Source of the DNA: Bradyrhizobium sp. CCBAU 53421
GTDB taxonomy: Bacteria > Pseudomonadota > Alphaproteobacteria > Rhizobiales > Xanthobacteraceae
Assembly (NCBI RefSeq): GCF_015291625.1
Contig: NZ_CP030047.1
Span: 8,122,001 to 8,186,000, forward strand
DNA: 64,000 bases
Reading direction: 5' to 3'
The notes below the pieces were generated by a model that saw nothing but the letters and a program-made list of their open reading frames with translations, made no database searches and had not been told where the DNA came from. Below are positions 28,202 through 38,476 of the stretch, one piece after another; the stretch's first letter is position 1, and the number at the start of each line of letters is the position of its first letter. The position numbers were made by a program, and so were the translations under genes.

Positions 28202-30460
28202 TCAGGTTGCTCCTTCCAGGGCTGACGACTGTTCGGCAGTCTGCAGAGCGGCAATCCAGGCCTGCCCAAGGCTCAAGCCGCCATCGTTGGGCGGCAGCTG
28301 CCGTGGCACCAGCGGAGTGAGGCCTGCGCTGCGGCAACCGCGCTCAATTTCATCCACCAGCACCGCGTTCAGAAAACAGCCGCCGCTTAAAACGATGGTA
28401 TTGACGCCGGTTCTCCGCGCAGCGCGCCTGACCCAGTCAATGCAGGCGGCGGCGAAGGTGCCATGAAACAGCCCGGCTCCGTCCGCGGCGTCGATGTTGT
28501 CTGCAATCAACCGCGAAAATAGCGGACGAAGCGACAGCACGCCGCGGTCGACGGTCCAGCCCGCTTCGAATATCTCAGTCCGCCGCACCAGCGCCTCGAG
28601 CTTCATCGCGGCCTCGCCCTCATAGCTCTGCAAACTTACAACCCCCAGCAGCGCTGCCGCGGCATCAAATAACCGGCCCGCGCTGGTCGTGGTGGCCCCG
28701 CCTGCTTGATCGAGCAATGCTGACACACGCCCGGCCTGCCGCTGCGCAGCAAAGCGAGGCCCGATTTCATGACCCCGGCCGAGCGCCTGTAATATTGCGC
28801 TTGCCATACGCCACGGCTCGCGGGCTGCGCGATCGCCGCCAGGCATTTGCAGGGGCGCGAGATGCCCGATGCGTCGAAACCTCGTTCCTTCGCACAACAA
28901 TAGCTCGCCACCCCAGTTACCACCGTCGGAACCGAAGCCATGGCCGTCGAGCACCAAGGCAAGCGCAGGCCCGGCATGGCCATGCTCAGCGATGACGGCG
29001 GCAGCGTGGGCGTGGTGATGCTGCACGGCGACAAGCGCCCGGCCGCTTGCTTGCGCAAACCGGGTCGACGCCATATCGGGATGCAGATCATGGGCAATGA
29101 CGACAGGCTCCACATCAAGGATCGATGTGAGGTGGTGGATCGTCTGCTCGAACACACAGATCCCTTCGGCCGTATCAAGATCGCCAATATGCTGGGAGAC
29201 GAAGGCTTCGTTGCCCCGCGTGATGGTAACGGTTGACTTCAGCGCGCCGCCGACGGCGAGCACGACTGGCACAGACCTCGCAAGCCGGATCGGTTCGGGA
29301 ACATAGCCACGTGCCCGGCGAACGAACCGAGGCCGGCTGGCCACCACCGACAGCACGGTGTCATCGGCACGCGTCAGGATATCTCGATCATGGGTCACGA
29401 CAAGATCGGCAATCCCCTTGAGCCGCCGCAGCGCCTGCGCGTTGTCGATCACGAGCGGTTCGCCGCAAGAATTGGCGCTGGTTGCGACGATGACCGGGGC
29501 TGCCCCCGCAAGCCATGCTCCTGTCGAGTGAAACGCATGAAAGATGAGGTGATGCAGTGGCGCTACCGGCAGCATGACACCTACGCGCGATAAGCCAGGA
29601 GCCGTCGCGGGCGCCAAATCATTGCGCGAAGCTAAAAGGACGATGGGACGTGCTACGGATTCGAGCAGCGCAAGCTCTGCCGCGTTCGCTTCCGCGATTT
29701 CATTGACACGCTCTATGGAACCGACCATGACCGCGAACGGCTTCTGGGGGCGCTGCTTTCTGCTGCGCAAACGCTGCACGGCGTCCTGGTTGCGCGCATC
29801 GCAAAGCAGCTGATAGCCGCCGAGCCCCTTTATCGCCACGATTTGGCCGCCGGCAATCGCCGCAACAATGGCGTTGACCCCATGGCTAAGCCGAGGACCG
29901 CATATCGGACACGCGATCGCCTCCGCGTGAAACCTGCGGCTCGCTGGATCGGCATATTCGGCCGCGCAGGCGGCACACAGCCTGAAAGCCTTCATGACCG
30001 TGTTGCGGCGATCGTACGGAAGCTGTTCGGCGATCGTGTAGCGCGGGCCGCAATGGGAGCAGCTGACGAAGGGATAAAGGTAATGGCGATTTTCTGGATC
30101 GAATAGCTCACCTAGGCATTGCGGGCAGGTCGCGGCATCGGCAACCATCCGAGTTGACAACCTGCCGCCTTCGCTCGCGCGAATCGAAAAGTCTTGTGCC
30201 GCGAGGGCCCCGGTCCGCTGAACGCAAATGTGGTCGATACGTGCCAGTGGAGGCGGCTCGAGCGGCAAAGCGGCGACAAACTCGGGCGCCCGATTACCCT
30301 CGACTTCGATTGTGACGCCCTCGGGGCCATTGACGACAAACCCCGCCAATCCGTATCGCGTGGCGAGGCCAAAGACGTAGGGGCGAAAGCCGACCCCTTG
30401 CACGGCCCCGCTCACGCGCACGCGCAGCCGTGTTCGCTCGCAGATGGCGGCGGCGCTCAT
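28202..30460 (-). CDS. hypF: Carbamoyltransferase HypF
   Basis: A 752-residue HypF, which converts carbamoyl phosphate to the carbamoyl group passed to HypE. Domains in order: N-terminal acylphosphatase ([18 protein letters not shown]), two zinc-finger segments ([10 protein letters not shown]...[19 protein letters not shown]...CPICGP), a YrdC-like domain ([16 protein letters not shown]), and a Kae1-like carbamoyltransferase domain with [16 protein letters not shown] and [11 protein letters not shown]. Length is normal and no damage is visible. It overlaps hypB by 4 bases. Confidence 0.96.
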   Translation of the reverse strand: MSAAAICERTRLRVRVSGAVQGVGFRPYVFGLATRYGLAGFVVNGPEGVTIEVEGNRAPEFVAALPLEPPPLARIDHICVQRTGALAAQDFSIRASEGGRLSTRMVADAATCPQCLGELFDPENRHYLYPFVSCSHCGPRYTIAEQLPYDRRNTVMKAFRLCAACAAEYADPASRRFHAEAIACPICGPRLSHGVNAIVAAIAGGQIVAIKGLGGYQLLCDARNQDAVQRLRSRKQRPQKPFAVMVGSIERVNEIAEANAAELALLESVARPIVLLASRNDLAPATAPGLSRVGVMLPVAPLHHLIFHAFHSTGAWLAGAAPVIVATSANSCGEPLVIDNAQALRRLKGIADLVVTHDRDILTRADDTVLSVVASRPRFVRRARGYVPEPIRLARSVPVVLAVGGALKSTVTITRGNEAFVSQHIGDLDTAEGICVFEQTIHHLTSILDVEPVVIAHDLHPDMASTRFAQASGRALVAVQHHHAHAAAVIAEHGHAGPALALVLDGHGFGSDGGNWGGELLLCEGTRFRRIGHLAPLQMPGGDRAAREPWRMASAILQALGRGHEIGPRFAAQRQAGRVSALLDQAGGATTTSAGRLFDAAAALLGVVSLQSYEGEAAMKLEALVRRTEIFEAGWTVDRGVLSLRPLFSRLIADNIDAADGAGLFHGTFAAACIDWVRRAARRTGVNTIVLSGGCFLNAVLVDEIERGCRSAGLTPLVPRQLPPNDGGLSLGQAWIAALQTAEQSSALEGAT

Positions 30461-31410
30461 CGCCTGGTGTCCTTCAAGGCGCGCCTTTGATGCGCTGCCT
30501 GCTTATCGATCCAAGCGTAGAATGCGCCAAAACCCTCGCCGGTCCGCGCCGAGACCGTGAGGACTTCGATCTTGGAATTGACGCGTCTTGCGTATTCAAC
30601 GGTCCTGCCCAAATCGAACTCAAGCAGCGATGCCAGATCAATCTTGTTGATCAGCATGAGCGAGCAAGCGGCAAACATATCCGGATATTTGAGCGGCTTG
30701 TCTTCGCCTTCGCTGGTCGACAACACCACGATCTTGCAGGCCTCGCCTAGATCGAAGGCAGCGGGACAGACCAAATTACCGACGTTCTCGATGAAGAGAA
30801 TACCGCGCGTGAGGGGCGGTAAGCGGCGATACGCCTCACCAATCATGGCAGCATCGAGATGGCAACACTTTCCGGTATTGACTTGAATAGCTGGCACGCC
30901 GGCCGAGCGAATGCGTTCGGCATCGTTCGAGGTCTGCTGATCGCCCTCGATGACGCCGATCGTGCAGCTGCGCTTGAGCTCGGACACGGCGCGGACCAGC
31001 AGCGAGGTCTTGCCTGCACCAGGACTGGACATAAAATTAAATACGAGCAGCTCGTCGGCCATGAAGAGGGCGCGGTTTTCCGCCGCAATCCTGCTATTCT
31101 TGCCAAGGATGTCGCGCCCGACCTGAATGACGCCCTGACAGCTCATGCCCGCGACCTTCAAGGCAGCCGGGTCGGCGTCGCGGCTCACAAGCGCCTGCCC
31201 ACCATGCGCCTGAGGACCGCCAGGATGATGAGGGTGGTCATGGCCGGCTTGGTGTGAATGCTGCAGGCCCTGGTCGCCATGCAGATGCGCCTCATGGCGA
31301 TCGCAATTGTCCTGCACATGGGGACGGTCGCGAGCGCTGCCTTGCGCATCATGCGCTTCGGCGCGTTCGGTTGAAGACACCTGTCCGCTGCAGCCGCATA
31401 CGCTACACAT
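30457..31410 (-). CDS. hypB: Nickel-handling GTPase HypB
   Basis: A 317-residue HypB for GTP-dependent nickel insertion. Seen: the N-terminal CSVCGCSG metal motif, a histidine-rich stretch ([15 protein letters not shown] and neighbours) for nickel storage, the P-loop [12 protein letters not shown], the metal site [13 protein letters not shown], and LINKIDLA for guanine binding. The ATG at 31410 overlaps the hypA stop by one base; an 81-base upstream extension inside hypA is not credible. Confidence 0.96.
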   Translation of the reverse strand: MCSVCGCSGQVSSTERAEAHDAQGSARDRPHVQDNCDRHEAHLHGDQGLQHSHQAGHDHPHHPGGPQAHGGQALVSRDADPAALKVAGMSCQGVIQVGRDILGKNSRIAAENRALFMADELLVFNFMSSPGAGKTSLLVRAVSELKRSCTIGVIEGDQQTSNDAERIRSAGVPAIQVNTGKCCHLDAAMIGEAYRRLPPLTRGILFIENVGNLVCPAAFDLGEACKIVVLSTSEGEDKPLKYPDMFAACSLMLINKIDLASLLEFDLGRTVEYARRVNSKIEVLTVSARTGEGFGAFYAWIDKQAAHQRRALKDTRR

Positions 31411-31751
31411 CAATCGATCTCCAGCTCTTTCCTTCGCATCTCTTCGCCTGCTGTTACCTGCAAGTGATAGCTGCCGCAGTGTGGACAGCACTCATCGCGT
31501 CGTGCAATCTTGACGCTCTTCGAACAGATCATGCACCAGGCCACGCCGGGACATTCGATGATTTTAAGGGCCGCGCCCTCGGCAATGGTCCGCGTTGCAA
31601 CGACAGCAAAGCAGAACCTGATCGCTTCAGGCGCAACATGGCTCAACGCCCCGATCTCCAGACAGACGCTCCGCACCTGGGAAAACGATCGGCGACGCGC
31701 CTCCTCCTCGACGATTTCGACGATGCTTTGACAAAGCGCCATTTCATGCAT
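31410..31751 (-). CDS. hypA: Nickel metallochaperone HypA
   Basis: A 113-residue HypA. It starts [14 protein letters not shown], where His2 is the nickel ligand, so I use the ATG at 31751 rather than one two codons upstream. The zinc site is CMICSKSV...[12 protein letters not shown]. It overlaps the hupK 3' end by 8 bases and hypB by one base. Confidence 0.95.
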   Translation of the reverse strand: MHEMALCQSIVEIVEEEARRRSFSQVRSVCLEIGALSHVAPEAIRFCFAVVATRTIAEGAALKIIECPGVAWCMICSKSVKIARRDECCPHCGSYHLQVTAGEEMRRKELEID

Positions 31752-32835
31752 CGTCAACTTTGCGAAACTTCAGTGTGAACCCGACGCAGGGATCAAGCGA
31801 TTCAATCACCGCACGAACCGCTTTCTGATGTCGTCTCGCCGTCAGCACCGCGCCCTGCAGATTCCGGACAAGCGGTCCGCGCCAATGGAAATTCCATTCC
31901 GTCGGCGCAAGACATTCGAAGCGGGATATCTGGCCCTGAGGATCAAGCTCGACCGCGTGATAGAGGCGGCCCCTGGCGCATTCGACCGCGGCCGCGCCTC
32001 GTCCAGGACCTAGCTTGTAGCGTTCGATGATCCCAGGCTCGGCCGATTCGATATGAGCACCGGCCTTGAGCCAATCGCATAGCTGCCCGATTTCTGCAAT
32101 TCTGGCCTTCAGCCGCGCGACCGCACCCGACCGACCCAGCCAGAGCCGATCACGCGTCATTTGGCGCGCCCATGGACCCGTCTCGGGCGCATGCCCACCA
32201 AGATCGGGACAATGGCAAAATGTCGGGTCATCGCCGAGCAGCCGTTGAGTGATGTTGCGGTCGTCGGCAACGGACAGGAACGAGTGCGCGATCGAGATGG
32301 ACTTCAAGTCGACTTCGTCAAGCGCTGCAATGCAAAGCGCGAACGGGCTACCGGGCCTCGGCGCGCCATCTTCATCCGGCATGCCGAGTGCCGCGAGCGC
32401 CGCCACAATCTGCGCTATAGCCTCGCGCCGAGCAGAGCCGCGTGCTGGCCGTGCGGTGCCCACAAGCATTGATAGTCCCCGTATGAGGGACCGGACCGCC
32501 GCCGCACTAACGTTCGGCGTAGGAAGCCCGACCAAGAGGCCCCGCAGCAATTCTGAGATGCGCTCGGCAACGACAAGGATCATACGACGCTGTGTCGTCG
32601 CGAGGATGATCTTTTCGTCACGTGCCGCCTCGATTGCGGACAGCAATGCGGTTTGTTGCGCAGCGGCACATACTGTGAAGAGATGCGGCAGCGCCTTGAG
32701 CAACGCCGAGGCCGGTTTGCCGCCGAACAGCCGTGCCAGTGGCGGCCGGACTCGCGGCAGGATCTCGACCGCGGCGATGACGTCGGCAGCAAGCGATATG
32801 GTGACATCGATTTTGTTGCGAGCGACGAGGCTCAT
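31744..32835 (-). CDS. hupK: Hydrogenase accessory protein HupK
   Basis: A 363-residue protein in the hupK position, remotely related to hydrogenase large subunits without the metal-binding cysteines. Seen: LGRSGAVARLKARIAEIGQL, GAAAVECARGRLYHAVELD (large-subunit-like) and ESLDPCVGFTLKF near the end, which echoes the DPCxxC motif of HupL but with one cysteine. The ATG at 32835 overlaps the hupJ frame by 4 bases. HupK is thought to act in assembly of the Fe ligands. Confidence 0.85.
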   Translation of the reverse strand: MSLVARNKIDVTISLAADVIAAVEILPRVRPPLARLFGGKPASALLKALPHLFTVCAAAQQTALLSAIEAARDEKIILATTQRRMILVVAERISELLRGLLVGLPTPNVSAAAVRSLIRGLSMLVGTARPARGSARREAIAQIVAALAALGMPDEDGAPRPGSPFALCIAALDEVDLKSISIAHSFLSVADDRNITQRLLGDDPTFCHCPDLGGHAPETGPWARQMTRDRLWLGRSGAVARLKARIAEIGQLCDWLKAGAHIESAEPGIIERYKLGPGRGAAAVECARGRLYHAVELDPQGQISRFECLAPTEWNFHWRGPLVRNLQGAVLTARRHQKAVRAVIESLDPCVGFTLKFRKVDDA

Positions 32836-33275
32836 GCGCACCGCTCCGTCATCATCTCGCGCAAGAAACGTCGGCGGTCGAACAGACAGAGACGTGGCGC
32901 ATCGGTGTGATTTAGCGCTCGGCGGTTGGGCGGCCACGTTGTGGCAAGGACCGCTGCTCCGGCGCGGGCGCCACCCATGTCGTTGCGTGCGGAGATCGCC
33001 GAAAGCAGGGAGCAACAGGCAATCGAGCCCAATGATGCGATTTCGTTGACACCAAGCTCAATATTGCGGGATCGAACTCGCAAGCGCAGGTTCGATTTCC
33101 GCCCAGCATGCCGTTGGCAGGCGCTGTTATGCAGGAAGACTACCACCTTCATGGCCCAAGGCGCGCCCATCATGCTAACGGCCCAGCCCTCTGCACGTGC
33201 GAAACCCCGATCGCTTGGACCCTGAATACGGATCGTTCAAGGTCGGTCGCGTACGCACGGTTCGACCGGCGATAT
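32832..33275 (-). pseudogene. hupJ: hupJ (HybE family), frameshifted
   Basis: The 3' frame up to about 33204 reads GFARAEGWAVSMMGAPWAMKVVVFLHN, aligning with the (V/I)TPWFMNLV block of HupJ/HybE assembly chaperones, and ends in LFDRRRFLREMMTERCA as HupJ proteins do. Upstream residues of the family (LERSVFRVQAIG) are in a different frame. The break is at a G run (CCCC on plus, 33205-33208); removing two bases or adding one restores the frame. There is no in-frame start giving a full-length protein. The internal ATG at 33173 would give a 113-residue piece. Confidence 0.6.
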
Positions 33276-33366
33276 CCCAGTCGGCTGCTACGAGCATCTC
33301 CTCAGGTGCCGACACATCGGCGTGCTTGCTCCTGCGAGGGTCCTGTTCGCAGTCAAGCATCATTTT
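33240..33366 (-). pseudogene. Possible relic of the hupI rubredoxin gene
   Basis: In the expected hupI position one frame has LDCEQDP... then DVSAPEEMLVAADWDIAGRTVRTR, which resembles the rubredoxin pattern (GTPF..LP.DW.CP.C) but has lost the four cysteine ligands. It could not bind iron. The similarity is weak, and a random match is possible. Confidence 0.25.
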
Positions 33367-33549
33367 CAACCGACGCGAAGCCGACCTTCGAGATGCGAAA
33401 GCCGAAGACGCTTTCAATTTTCGGGACGCAACGCAGTCGCGCAGCAGTCTGTGTCACCATCGCTCTCTGGTCGATTGTGCACGATCCAGCCAATGCTACG
33501 TTGGACGCGGGCGTCGTCCGGAAGAGCCAAGCGAATGCCAGATATTCTT

Positions 33550-34413
33550 TCACGTGACGTAAGCCTTCATGATTTCCTGCAGGCGTTCGGCGGAATCCTC
33601 GAAATCCTCGTCCGCAGCCACCGCAACTATCGGCACGCCGCCGATCTCAAGCGTATCCAGGATGATGTTGTCGATAGAATTGAAGAACTGCACCGACCAC
33701 ACATTCCGTGTCGCGGTCGCCTGCACTCGGCATGCGCCGTAGCCGCGAAAGATGAGCTGGACCGGACCATTGCCCACGCTTTGCTGGAGAAACGCCAGGT
33801 CGATGTCGTTCATCGGCAAAAGCGTGAGATTGATGACATGCGTGCGCATGCCAGGCCGCCAGGCGCGGACCCGCTCGCGTGTTTCGGCGAGCACCGGCAG
33901 CACGTTCATCGCCCCATCTGGCGCGGTGCCGATCGCCAGATCGGTCGACGTCAGATCCGTTGCGGCGCGCCACACAATCTGCGGGATCGCCCCGACCTCA
34001 ACATATTCGTGTGCCGGATCCGTCCCGATGCGCACGCGCCAGATTCCCGCAAGTACGGACTCCTGTATTTCCGCCTGAGAGCCATCTGGCAGCGCAACGA
34101 CGCCGGCGACCTCGCCTTCTCCAAGCACTTCGGCAATCAGGTTGCGCTCGAGATCATTGAGATTCGAAAGCCTGTACAGTTGCGTGCGTGCGCTACTCTT
34201 CTGGCCACGAGCGGCGGCAGCGGCGTTCGATAGCAGCGTGATGGCATTCGGACAGCTTTTTACAAGCTCGTCGGCATCGCGCCAGGCGCGCTTGGCCAGC
34301 GCCGCCACGGCCGTGGTCCCGCTATGGACGATGTCGCGACTATCCGCATCCACGGGAAACCCGCGAACCGCTGCAGCGGCGCCTTCGTGTCCGATACGCG
34401 CCGCCGTTTTCAT
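33550..34413 (-). CDS. hupH: Hydrogenase assembly protein HupH (HyaF family)
   Basis: A 287-residue HupH/HyaF protein. Seen: LLNAA-type N-terminal region, [24 protein letters not shown], a central [12 protein letters not shown] block, and C-terminal [21 protein letters not shown], all characteristic of the family needed for maturation of the small subunit's Fe-S clusters under oxygen. Start at 34413 overlaps the upstream ORF stop by 4 bases. Confidence 0.9.
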   Translation of the reverse strand: MKTAARIGHEGAAAAVRGFPVDADSRDIVHSGTTAVAALAKRAWRDADELVKSCPNAITLLSNAAAAARGQKSSARTQLYRLSNLNDLERNLIAEVLGEGEVAGVVALPDGSQAEIQESVLAGIWRVRIGTDPAHEYVEVGAIPQIVWRAATDLTSTDLAIGTAPDGAMNVLPVLAETRERVRAWRPGMRTHVINLTLLPMNDIDLAFLQQSVGNGPVQLIFRGYGACRVQATATRNVWSVQFFNSIDNIILDTLEIGGVPIVAVAADEDFEDSAERLQEIMKAYVT

Positions 34414-34856
34414 GATGCGACGTTCCGTGGGGCTTGCCAAGAGGCAATGCTATCGGCGGTGCAGTCGCCACCGGCGTGTGGTCCGACGATCGGTGCCGAG
34501 ATGCGGTCGATCTTGACCAAACGAATCTGGCTCTTGCCGACCCGGCGGAGTGTGCCGAGCTGATGGCACTCGATTTGCGTCGGCGAGCCACGCAGGCCGA
34601 GCCGCCCACCCAGCTCGTTACCGGCGCTGCGCGCGGTTGCGCCCCCTTGCATGGGCCGCCGATGCGCCTTGATCCGTTGAGAAAGCGCGACTGCGACGTG
34701 GTTGGCCCAGAGCCAATTTACGGGACCCGCTGCCGACGGCAGCTCCACGCCCCACCTCCCGGGATCCTGCGCGGCCAGATGTGCACCGGCGTTCGCTCTC
34801 TCTACCTCGGACAGAGCGGGCCGCGCCAGATCATGCTGCGCCGGCTGCAATTTCAT
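34410..34856 (-). CDS. Unrecognised 148-aa ORF in the hupG position
   Basis: The ORF lies exactly where hupG is expected (after hupF, before hupH) and ends in a 4-base ATGA overlap with hupH. Its ATG follows AAAGG. But the sequence ([22 protein letters not shown]..., [19 protein letters not shown]...) does not show the thioredoxin-like pattern I know for HupG/HyaE, and other frames do not either. It is basic and glycine/alanine-rich with no membrane segment. It is translated from the operon if intact; identity is open. Confidence 0.55.
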   Translation of the reverse strand: MKLQPAQHDLARPALSEVERANAGAHLAAQDPGRWGVELPSAAGPVNWLWANHVAVALSQRIKAHRRPMQGGATARSAGNELGGRLGLRGSPTQIECHQLGTLRRVGKSQIRLVKIDRISAPIVGPHAGGDCTADSIASWQAPRNVAS

Positions 34857-35056
34857 CAGACGCCTTTCTGATAGTCTTCGGGTTCTGCTCGGCGAGCTAT
34901 TAGCAAGGCACATGCCAATCCAGCGTCTCGCTGCAATCGCGTTCGCGCCCGGATCAGTGGCTGTGAGCGCTTGACATCTGCTGTGTATAGGTTGCCTACG
35001 ATGCAGATTCGATTTGCGAGCAAGGCGCGGTAGCGCGATGTCTGTGCGCGGCGCCG

Positions 35057-35347
35057 CTAGCGCAGGTGGTCGGGCAATTTCGGCTCATGACCGATCAAGT
35101 CCGCAAAGAAGCGATCGCAGTCCTCGCCATTGAGGCCGGCCTCGAGCCCGTCGAGTGCTTCCGAGATCCGCCTTGCGTCGTCCTCCTCCAACAGCCGCAC
35201 CGCTGTGTCGATATGGACGAGGACCTTGGCGCCGACCGACGCGCCAGAGAGCAGCATGACTGAGACACGCCGCTGTTCATCGCCATGCTCGCATAGCGCC
35301 GTGATGCCGTCGGTCTCAACAATCGTCATTGGTAAGCCAAGGCACAT
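35057..35347 (-). CDS. hupF: HypC-family chaperone HupF
   Basis: A 96-residue HypC/HupF paralogue: MCLGLPMTIVETDG start with the functional cysteine at position 2, and VGAKVLVHIDTAVRLLEEDDARR. The C-terminal extension of about 20 residues distinguishes HupF from HypC. HupF stabilises the HupL precursor, notably under oxygen. About 200 non-coding bases separate it from the next ORF; hupE is not present between hupD and hupF. Confidence 0.92.
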   Translation of the reverse strand: MCLGLPMTIVETDGITALCEHGDEQRRVSVMLLSGASVGAKVLVHIDTAVRLLEEDDARRISEALDGLEAGLNGEDCDRFFADLIGHEPKLPDHLR

Positions 35348-35363
35348 GAATAGCCGCTCGCCG

Positions 35364-35945
35364 CTAGATCAGCTGCGCCCTTTCATAATTGACATGGTCG
35401 ATATTGTTCCCCAACAGGCCTTCTGATGTAGGCAGCGGCGAGGCCCGCAGTTTCGCCGGCGAGCCCCACTGCGCTAGCAGTTTGCAAGCCAGTTCGATCG
35501 CAGGCGCGATCTGAAAGCGCACCGGAGCCGTCAGCGGACCGCCCCAACGCTCCAGGTCCAGCGGCTGACAGCCGATCAGAGCGAGCTCTCGCGGGCAGCG
35601 GTCAAGCAGGTCGGCTGCACTCAAGACCTCTTGAAAGCCGGTCTGATGCAGACTCAGCTTCTTGGCAGCGGTAAATTTCGGCACCTCGTCATTCCGCACA
35701 AGCATCAACTTCCCGGGCGAAAGTCCATAGTCGATGGCATCGAACACGATCAGGCAATCGGCCTGCTCAAGGAAGCTGACAAGGTAGAGCCCCTGCGTGC
35801 CACCATCGAGGATGGAGACGTTGTCATCGATGGTGTAGCGACGATGAAACTCCTCTACCACTCGCACGCCGAATCCCTCGTCGGCCCATAGGATATTGCC
35901 GATGCCGAGCACCAGGATCCTTTTCTTGCTCTCCGGAGTCAGCAT
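35364..35945 (-). CDS. hupD: Hydrogenase maturation endopeptidase HupD
   Basis: A 193-residue protease that cleaves the C-terminus of HupL after nickel insertion. Seen: ILVLGIGNILWADEGFGVRVVEEF with the nickel-sensing Glu, LDGGTQGLYL with Asp, and LSLHQTGFQEVL with His. The ATG at 35945 gives MLTPESKKRILVLG; the longer frame overlaps hupC too far. Confidence 0.95.
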   Translation of the reverse strand: MLTPESKKRILVLGIGNILWADEGFGVRVVEEFHRRYTIDDNVSILDGGTQGLYLVSFLEQADCLIVFDAIDYGLSPGKLMLVRNDEVPKFTAAKKLSLHQTGFQEVLSAADLLDRCPRELALIGCQPLDLERWGGPLTAPVRFQIAPAIELACKLLAQWGSPAKLRASPLPTSEGLLGNNIDHVNYERAQLI

Positions 35946-35956
35946 CCGCTTCCCAG

Positions 35957-36670
35957 TCAATCGCGAAACTGACGCTGCCCCGAAATCATCGAGGAGATGC
36001 TCCGCCCCGACATGATGTCTTCCCGGATCACCGCGTAGACGTGGACCAGCGCAAAGGTCACGACGACCCACAGCCCGAGACGATGCCAGGTATGGACGTC
36101 CTGACTGTTAGGCCAGATCGCAAATACCCAGCCGAACAGCTTGTACTGCCAGCTGTCACGGCCCGCGCCCTGTCCATAAAGTGCAAAGCCTGTGACGATC
36201 ATGAACGTGATCGTCTGCGTGAACATAAAGAACATCGCAAGTTGAGCCAGCCGATTGTGCCCGACGCGCCTGTCGGGCTCAACTGCGAGGAACGCGTACC
36301 AGCGCATCTCATCATACACTTCGCGCCAAAAGCAACTGCGCCAGAGCGGCACGCGAAAGATCTCCATGGCATGCGGGTTTCCCATCAGGGCCCAGTAGAT
36401 CCGCAGCAGAAAGCCGACGCCGAGCACATATCCCGCAGAGAAATGCGCAAAGCGGATATAGCCGAATAGGAAATTGCCGCTAGCCTCTCCCGGCATCGCC
36501 GGTGTCCCGGTTCCAATGAGGTAGCCGGTTACGCCCAGCACCAGAATGGCCGCCGCATTGACCCAATGCCACAGCCGCACCGGCGCTTCATAGACGTAAG
36601 CGGCGCCACCGCCGCTTACAGTCGGTGGCGCATCAACGGCGGTAGGGTTTTGCGGAGCCTTGTCGGCCAT
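35957..36670 (-). CDS. hupC: Hydrogenase b-type cytochrome subunit HupC
   Basis: A 237-residue integral membrane cytochrome b that links HupSL to the quinone pool. Four hydrophobic segments are visible (around AAILVLGVTGYLIG, FAHFSAGYVLGVGFLLRIY, FFMFTQTITFMIVTGFAL and WVVVTFALVHVYAVI), with histidines in RLWHWVNA and HTWHRLGLWV for haem. ATG at 36670 follows GGTAGGGAC; the longer start at 36685 would overlap hupL. Confidence 0.95.
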   Translation of the reverse strand: MADKAPQNPTAVDAPPTVSGGGAAYVYEAPVRLWHWVNAAAILVLGVTGYLIGTGTPAMPGEASGNFLFGYIRFAHFSAGYVLGVGFLLRIYWALMGNPHAMEIFRVPLWRSCFWREVYDEMRWYAFLAVEPDRRVGHNRLAQLAMFFMFTQTITFMIVTGFALYGQGAGRDSWQYKLFGWVFAIWPNSQDVHTWHRLGLWVVVTFALVHVYAVIREDIMSGRSISSMISGQRQFRD

Positions 36671-36674
36671 GTCC

Positions 36675-38465
36675 CTACCGAACATTGACTGAAGCCATTT
36701 CTTGGCCGTCAGGACTGATCACATGGGTTGAGCAGGCCAAGCACGGATCAAAGGAATGGATCGTACGCAAGATCTCCAGGGGCCGCTGCGGGTCCGCGAT
36801 CGGGGTACCGATCAGGGATGCTTCAAAGGCGCCAATATTGCCCTTGGAATCGCGAGGAGACCCGTTCCACGTGGTCGGCACGACACATTGGTAATTGTCG
36901 ATCTTGGTGTCCTTGATCTTGATCCAGTGCCCGAGCGCGCCGCGCGGCGCCTCGGCGAAACCGTAGCCCTTGGCCTCGTTAGGCCAGCTTTCCGGCTTCC
37001 ACTTGCTGACGTTGGCGGTTGCGCTATTGCCTGCCTTGATGTGGACGACCAGCTTGTCCTGGAAATAACGCATCTGATGTGCCGCCCACTGGCACTCGAG
37101 TGCCCGCGTCGCAGTACGGCCAAATGTCGAAAACAGCGCGCTCAGGGGAAGACTGAGCCCCTTGAGCAGTCTGTTGGCCGGCTCCTTGAATTCGGCTTTG
37201 CCCTGCGCATATCCGATGATGTATCGCGCCAACGGCCCGACCTCGACGGCGTGGCCGCGCCAGCGCGGCGCTTTGATCCAGGAATACCTGCCGCCTTCGT
37301 CGAGCTCCTTGATATCTGTTCTGCTGCCTTTGACCTTTGCCCCTAGCTCAAAGTTCGGCTCGGTGATGCCCTCCCAGGGATGCAGTCCGCTGAACTCGCT
37401 AGGGTATTTATACCATGAATGCGCGACGAATTCCTGGATCTGCTCGGGATCGCCATGGTCGATCGGCAAAATCTCCTCAAGATTGCCGCCAAGAATGACG
37501 CCGCGCGGCAGCTTGAGACTTTTCGCGGAACAGTCGTTAGCGTTTTCGGGGATGTCGCCATAGGACATCACGCTTTTGCTGGAAAGTCCGCCGCCATGCA
37601 GCCAGTCTTTATAGAACGAGCCGATCGCCGCAATGTCGGGCAGATAGACTTGCTCGACAAACTCGATTGAACGGTCGATGACCGAGGACACCAGGTTAAG
37701 ACGCTCCATATTGATCGCACCGGCCGCACCAGTTCCATCGATATTGATCGCGCAGGCCACGCCGCCGACCAGCCAGTTCGGATGCGGGTTCTTGCCGCCA
37801 TAGACTGCTTGGATCTTGACGATCTCCTTCTGGAAGTCGAGCGCCTCCAGATAATGCGCCACGGCCATCAAGTTCACTTCAGGTGGCAGCTTGTATGCCG
37901 GATGACCCCAATAGCCGTTCTTGAACGGACCGGGCTGCCCTGATCCGAAGAATTTGGTGAGCCTGATCTGCAGATCCTTGAAATAACCAGGGGACGACAG
38001 CGGCCAGGGCGAGATAGACTGCGCCAGCGCCGAGGTGGACTTGGGATCGGCCTTGAGCGCAGAGATGACGTCGACCCAATCCAGCGCGTGCAGGTGATAA
38101 AAATGCACGAGATGATCATGCACAAGCAGGCAAAGCTGCATGACGTTGCGGATCGAGTTCGCATTTTCCGGAATGGTGATCCCTAGCGCGTTTTCAACGG
38201 CACGCACCGAGGTGAGCGCATGGGTGCCGGTGCACACACCGCAAATCCGCTCGGTGAACGCCCAGGCGTCGCGCGGATCCCGCCCGCGCAGAATGACTTC
38301 GATTCCACGCCACATCGTGCCGCTCGAGACTGCATTGCGGACCACGTTGTCCGCATCGAGGTTGGCTTCGACGCGCAGGTGGCCCTCGATCCGGGTCAGC
38401 GGATCGATCACAATTCGCTTGCCGGAACGATCGAGGTTGAACCCATTCGGTGTCTGGACCACCAC
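36675..38465 (-). CDS. hupL: Uptake [NiFe] hydrogenase large subunit HupL
   Basis: A 596-residue catalytic subunit. The nickel ligand motifs are intact: [17 protein letters not shown] near the N-terminus and [15 protein letters not shown] near the C-terminus, where HupD would cut after the histidine to release a 15-residue tail. [14 protein letters not shown] is the N-terminal signature. It starts 11 bases after hupS. No damage is visible, in contrast to hupS. Confidence 0.97.
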   Translation of the reverse strand: MVVQTPNGFNLDRSGKRIVIDPLTRIEGHLRVEANLDADNVVRNAVSSGTMWRGIEVILRGRDPRDAWAFTERICGVCTGTHALTSVRAVENALGITIPENANSIRNVMQLCLLVHDHLVHFYHLHALDWVDVISALKADPKSTSALAQSISPWPLSSPGYFKDLQIRLTKFFGSGQPGPFKNGYWGHPAYKLPPEVNLMAVAHYLEALDFQKEIVKIQAVYGGKNPHPNWLVGGVACAINIDGTGAAGAINMERLNLVSSVIDRSIEFVEQVYLPDIAAIGSFYKDWLHGGGLSSKSVMSYGDIPENANDCSAKSLKLPRGVILGGNLEEILPIDHGDPEQIQEFVAHSWYKYPSEFSGLHPWEGITEPNFELGAKVKGSRTDIKELDEGGRYSWIKAPRWRGHAVEVGPLARYIIGYAQGKAEFKEPANRLLKGLSLPLSALFSTFGRTATRALECQWAAHQMRYFQDKLVVHIKAGNSATANVSKWKPESWPNEAKGYGFAEAPRGALGHWIKIKDTKIDNYQCVVPTTWNGSPRDSKGNIGAFEASLIGTPIADPQRPLEILRTIHSFDPCLACSTHVISPDGQEMASVNVR

Positions 38466-38476
38466 CGTCGCCCCCT

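Noticed and set aside
34340..34609. Second minus-strand frame within the 148-aa ORF region tested as hupG
   Set aside because: No HyaE/HupG pattern, and it lacks the ATGA coupling with hupH.
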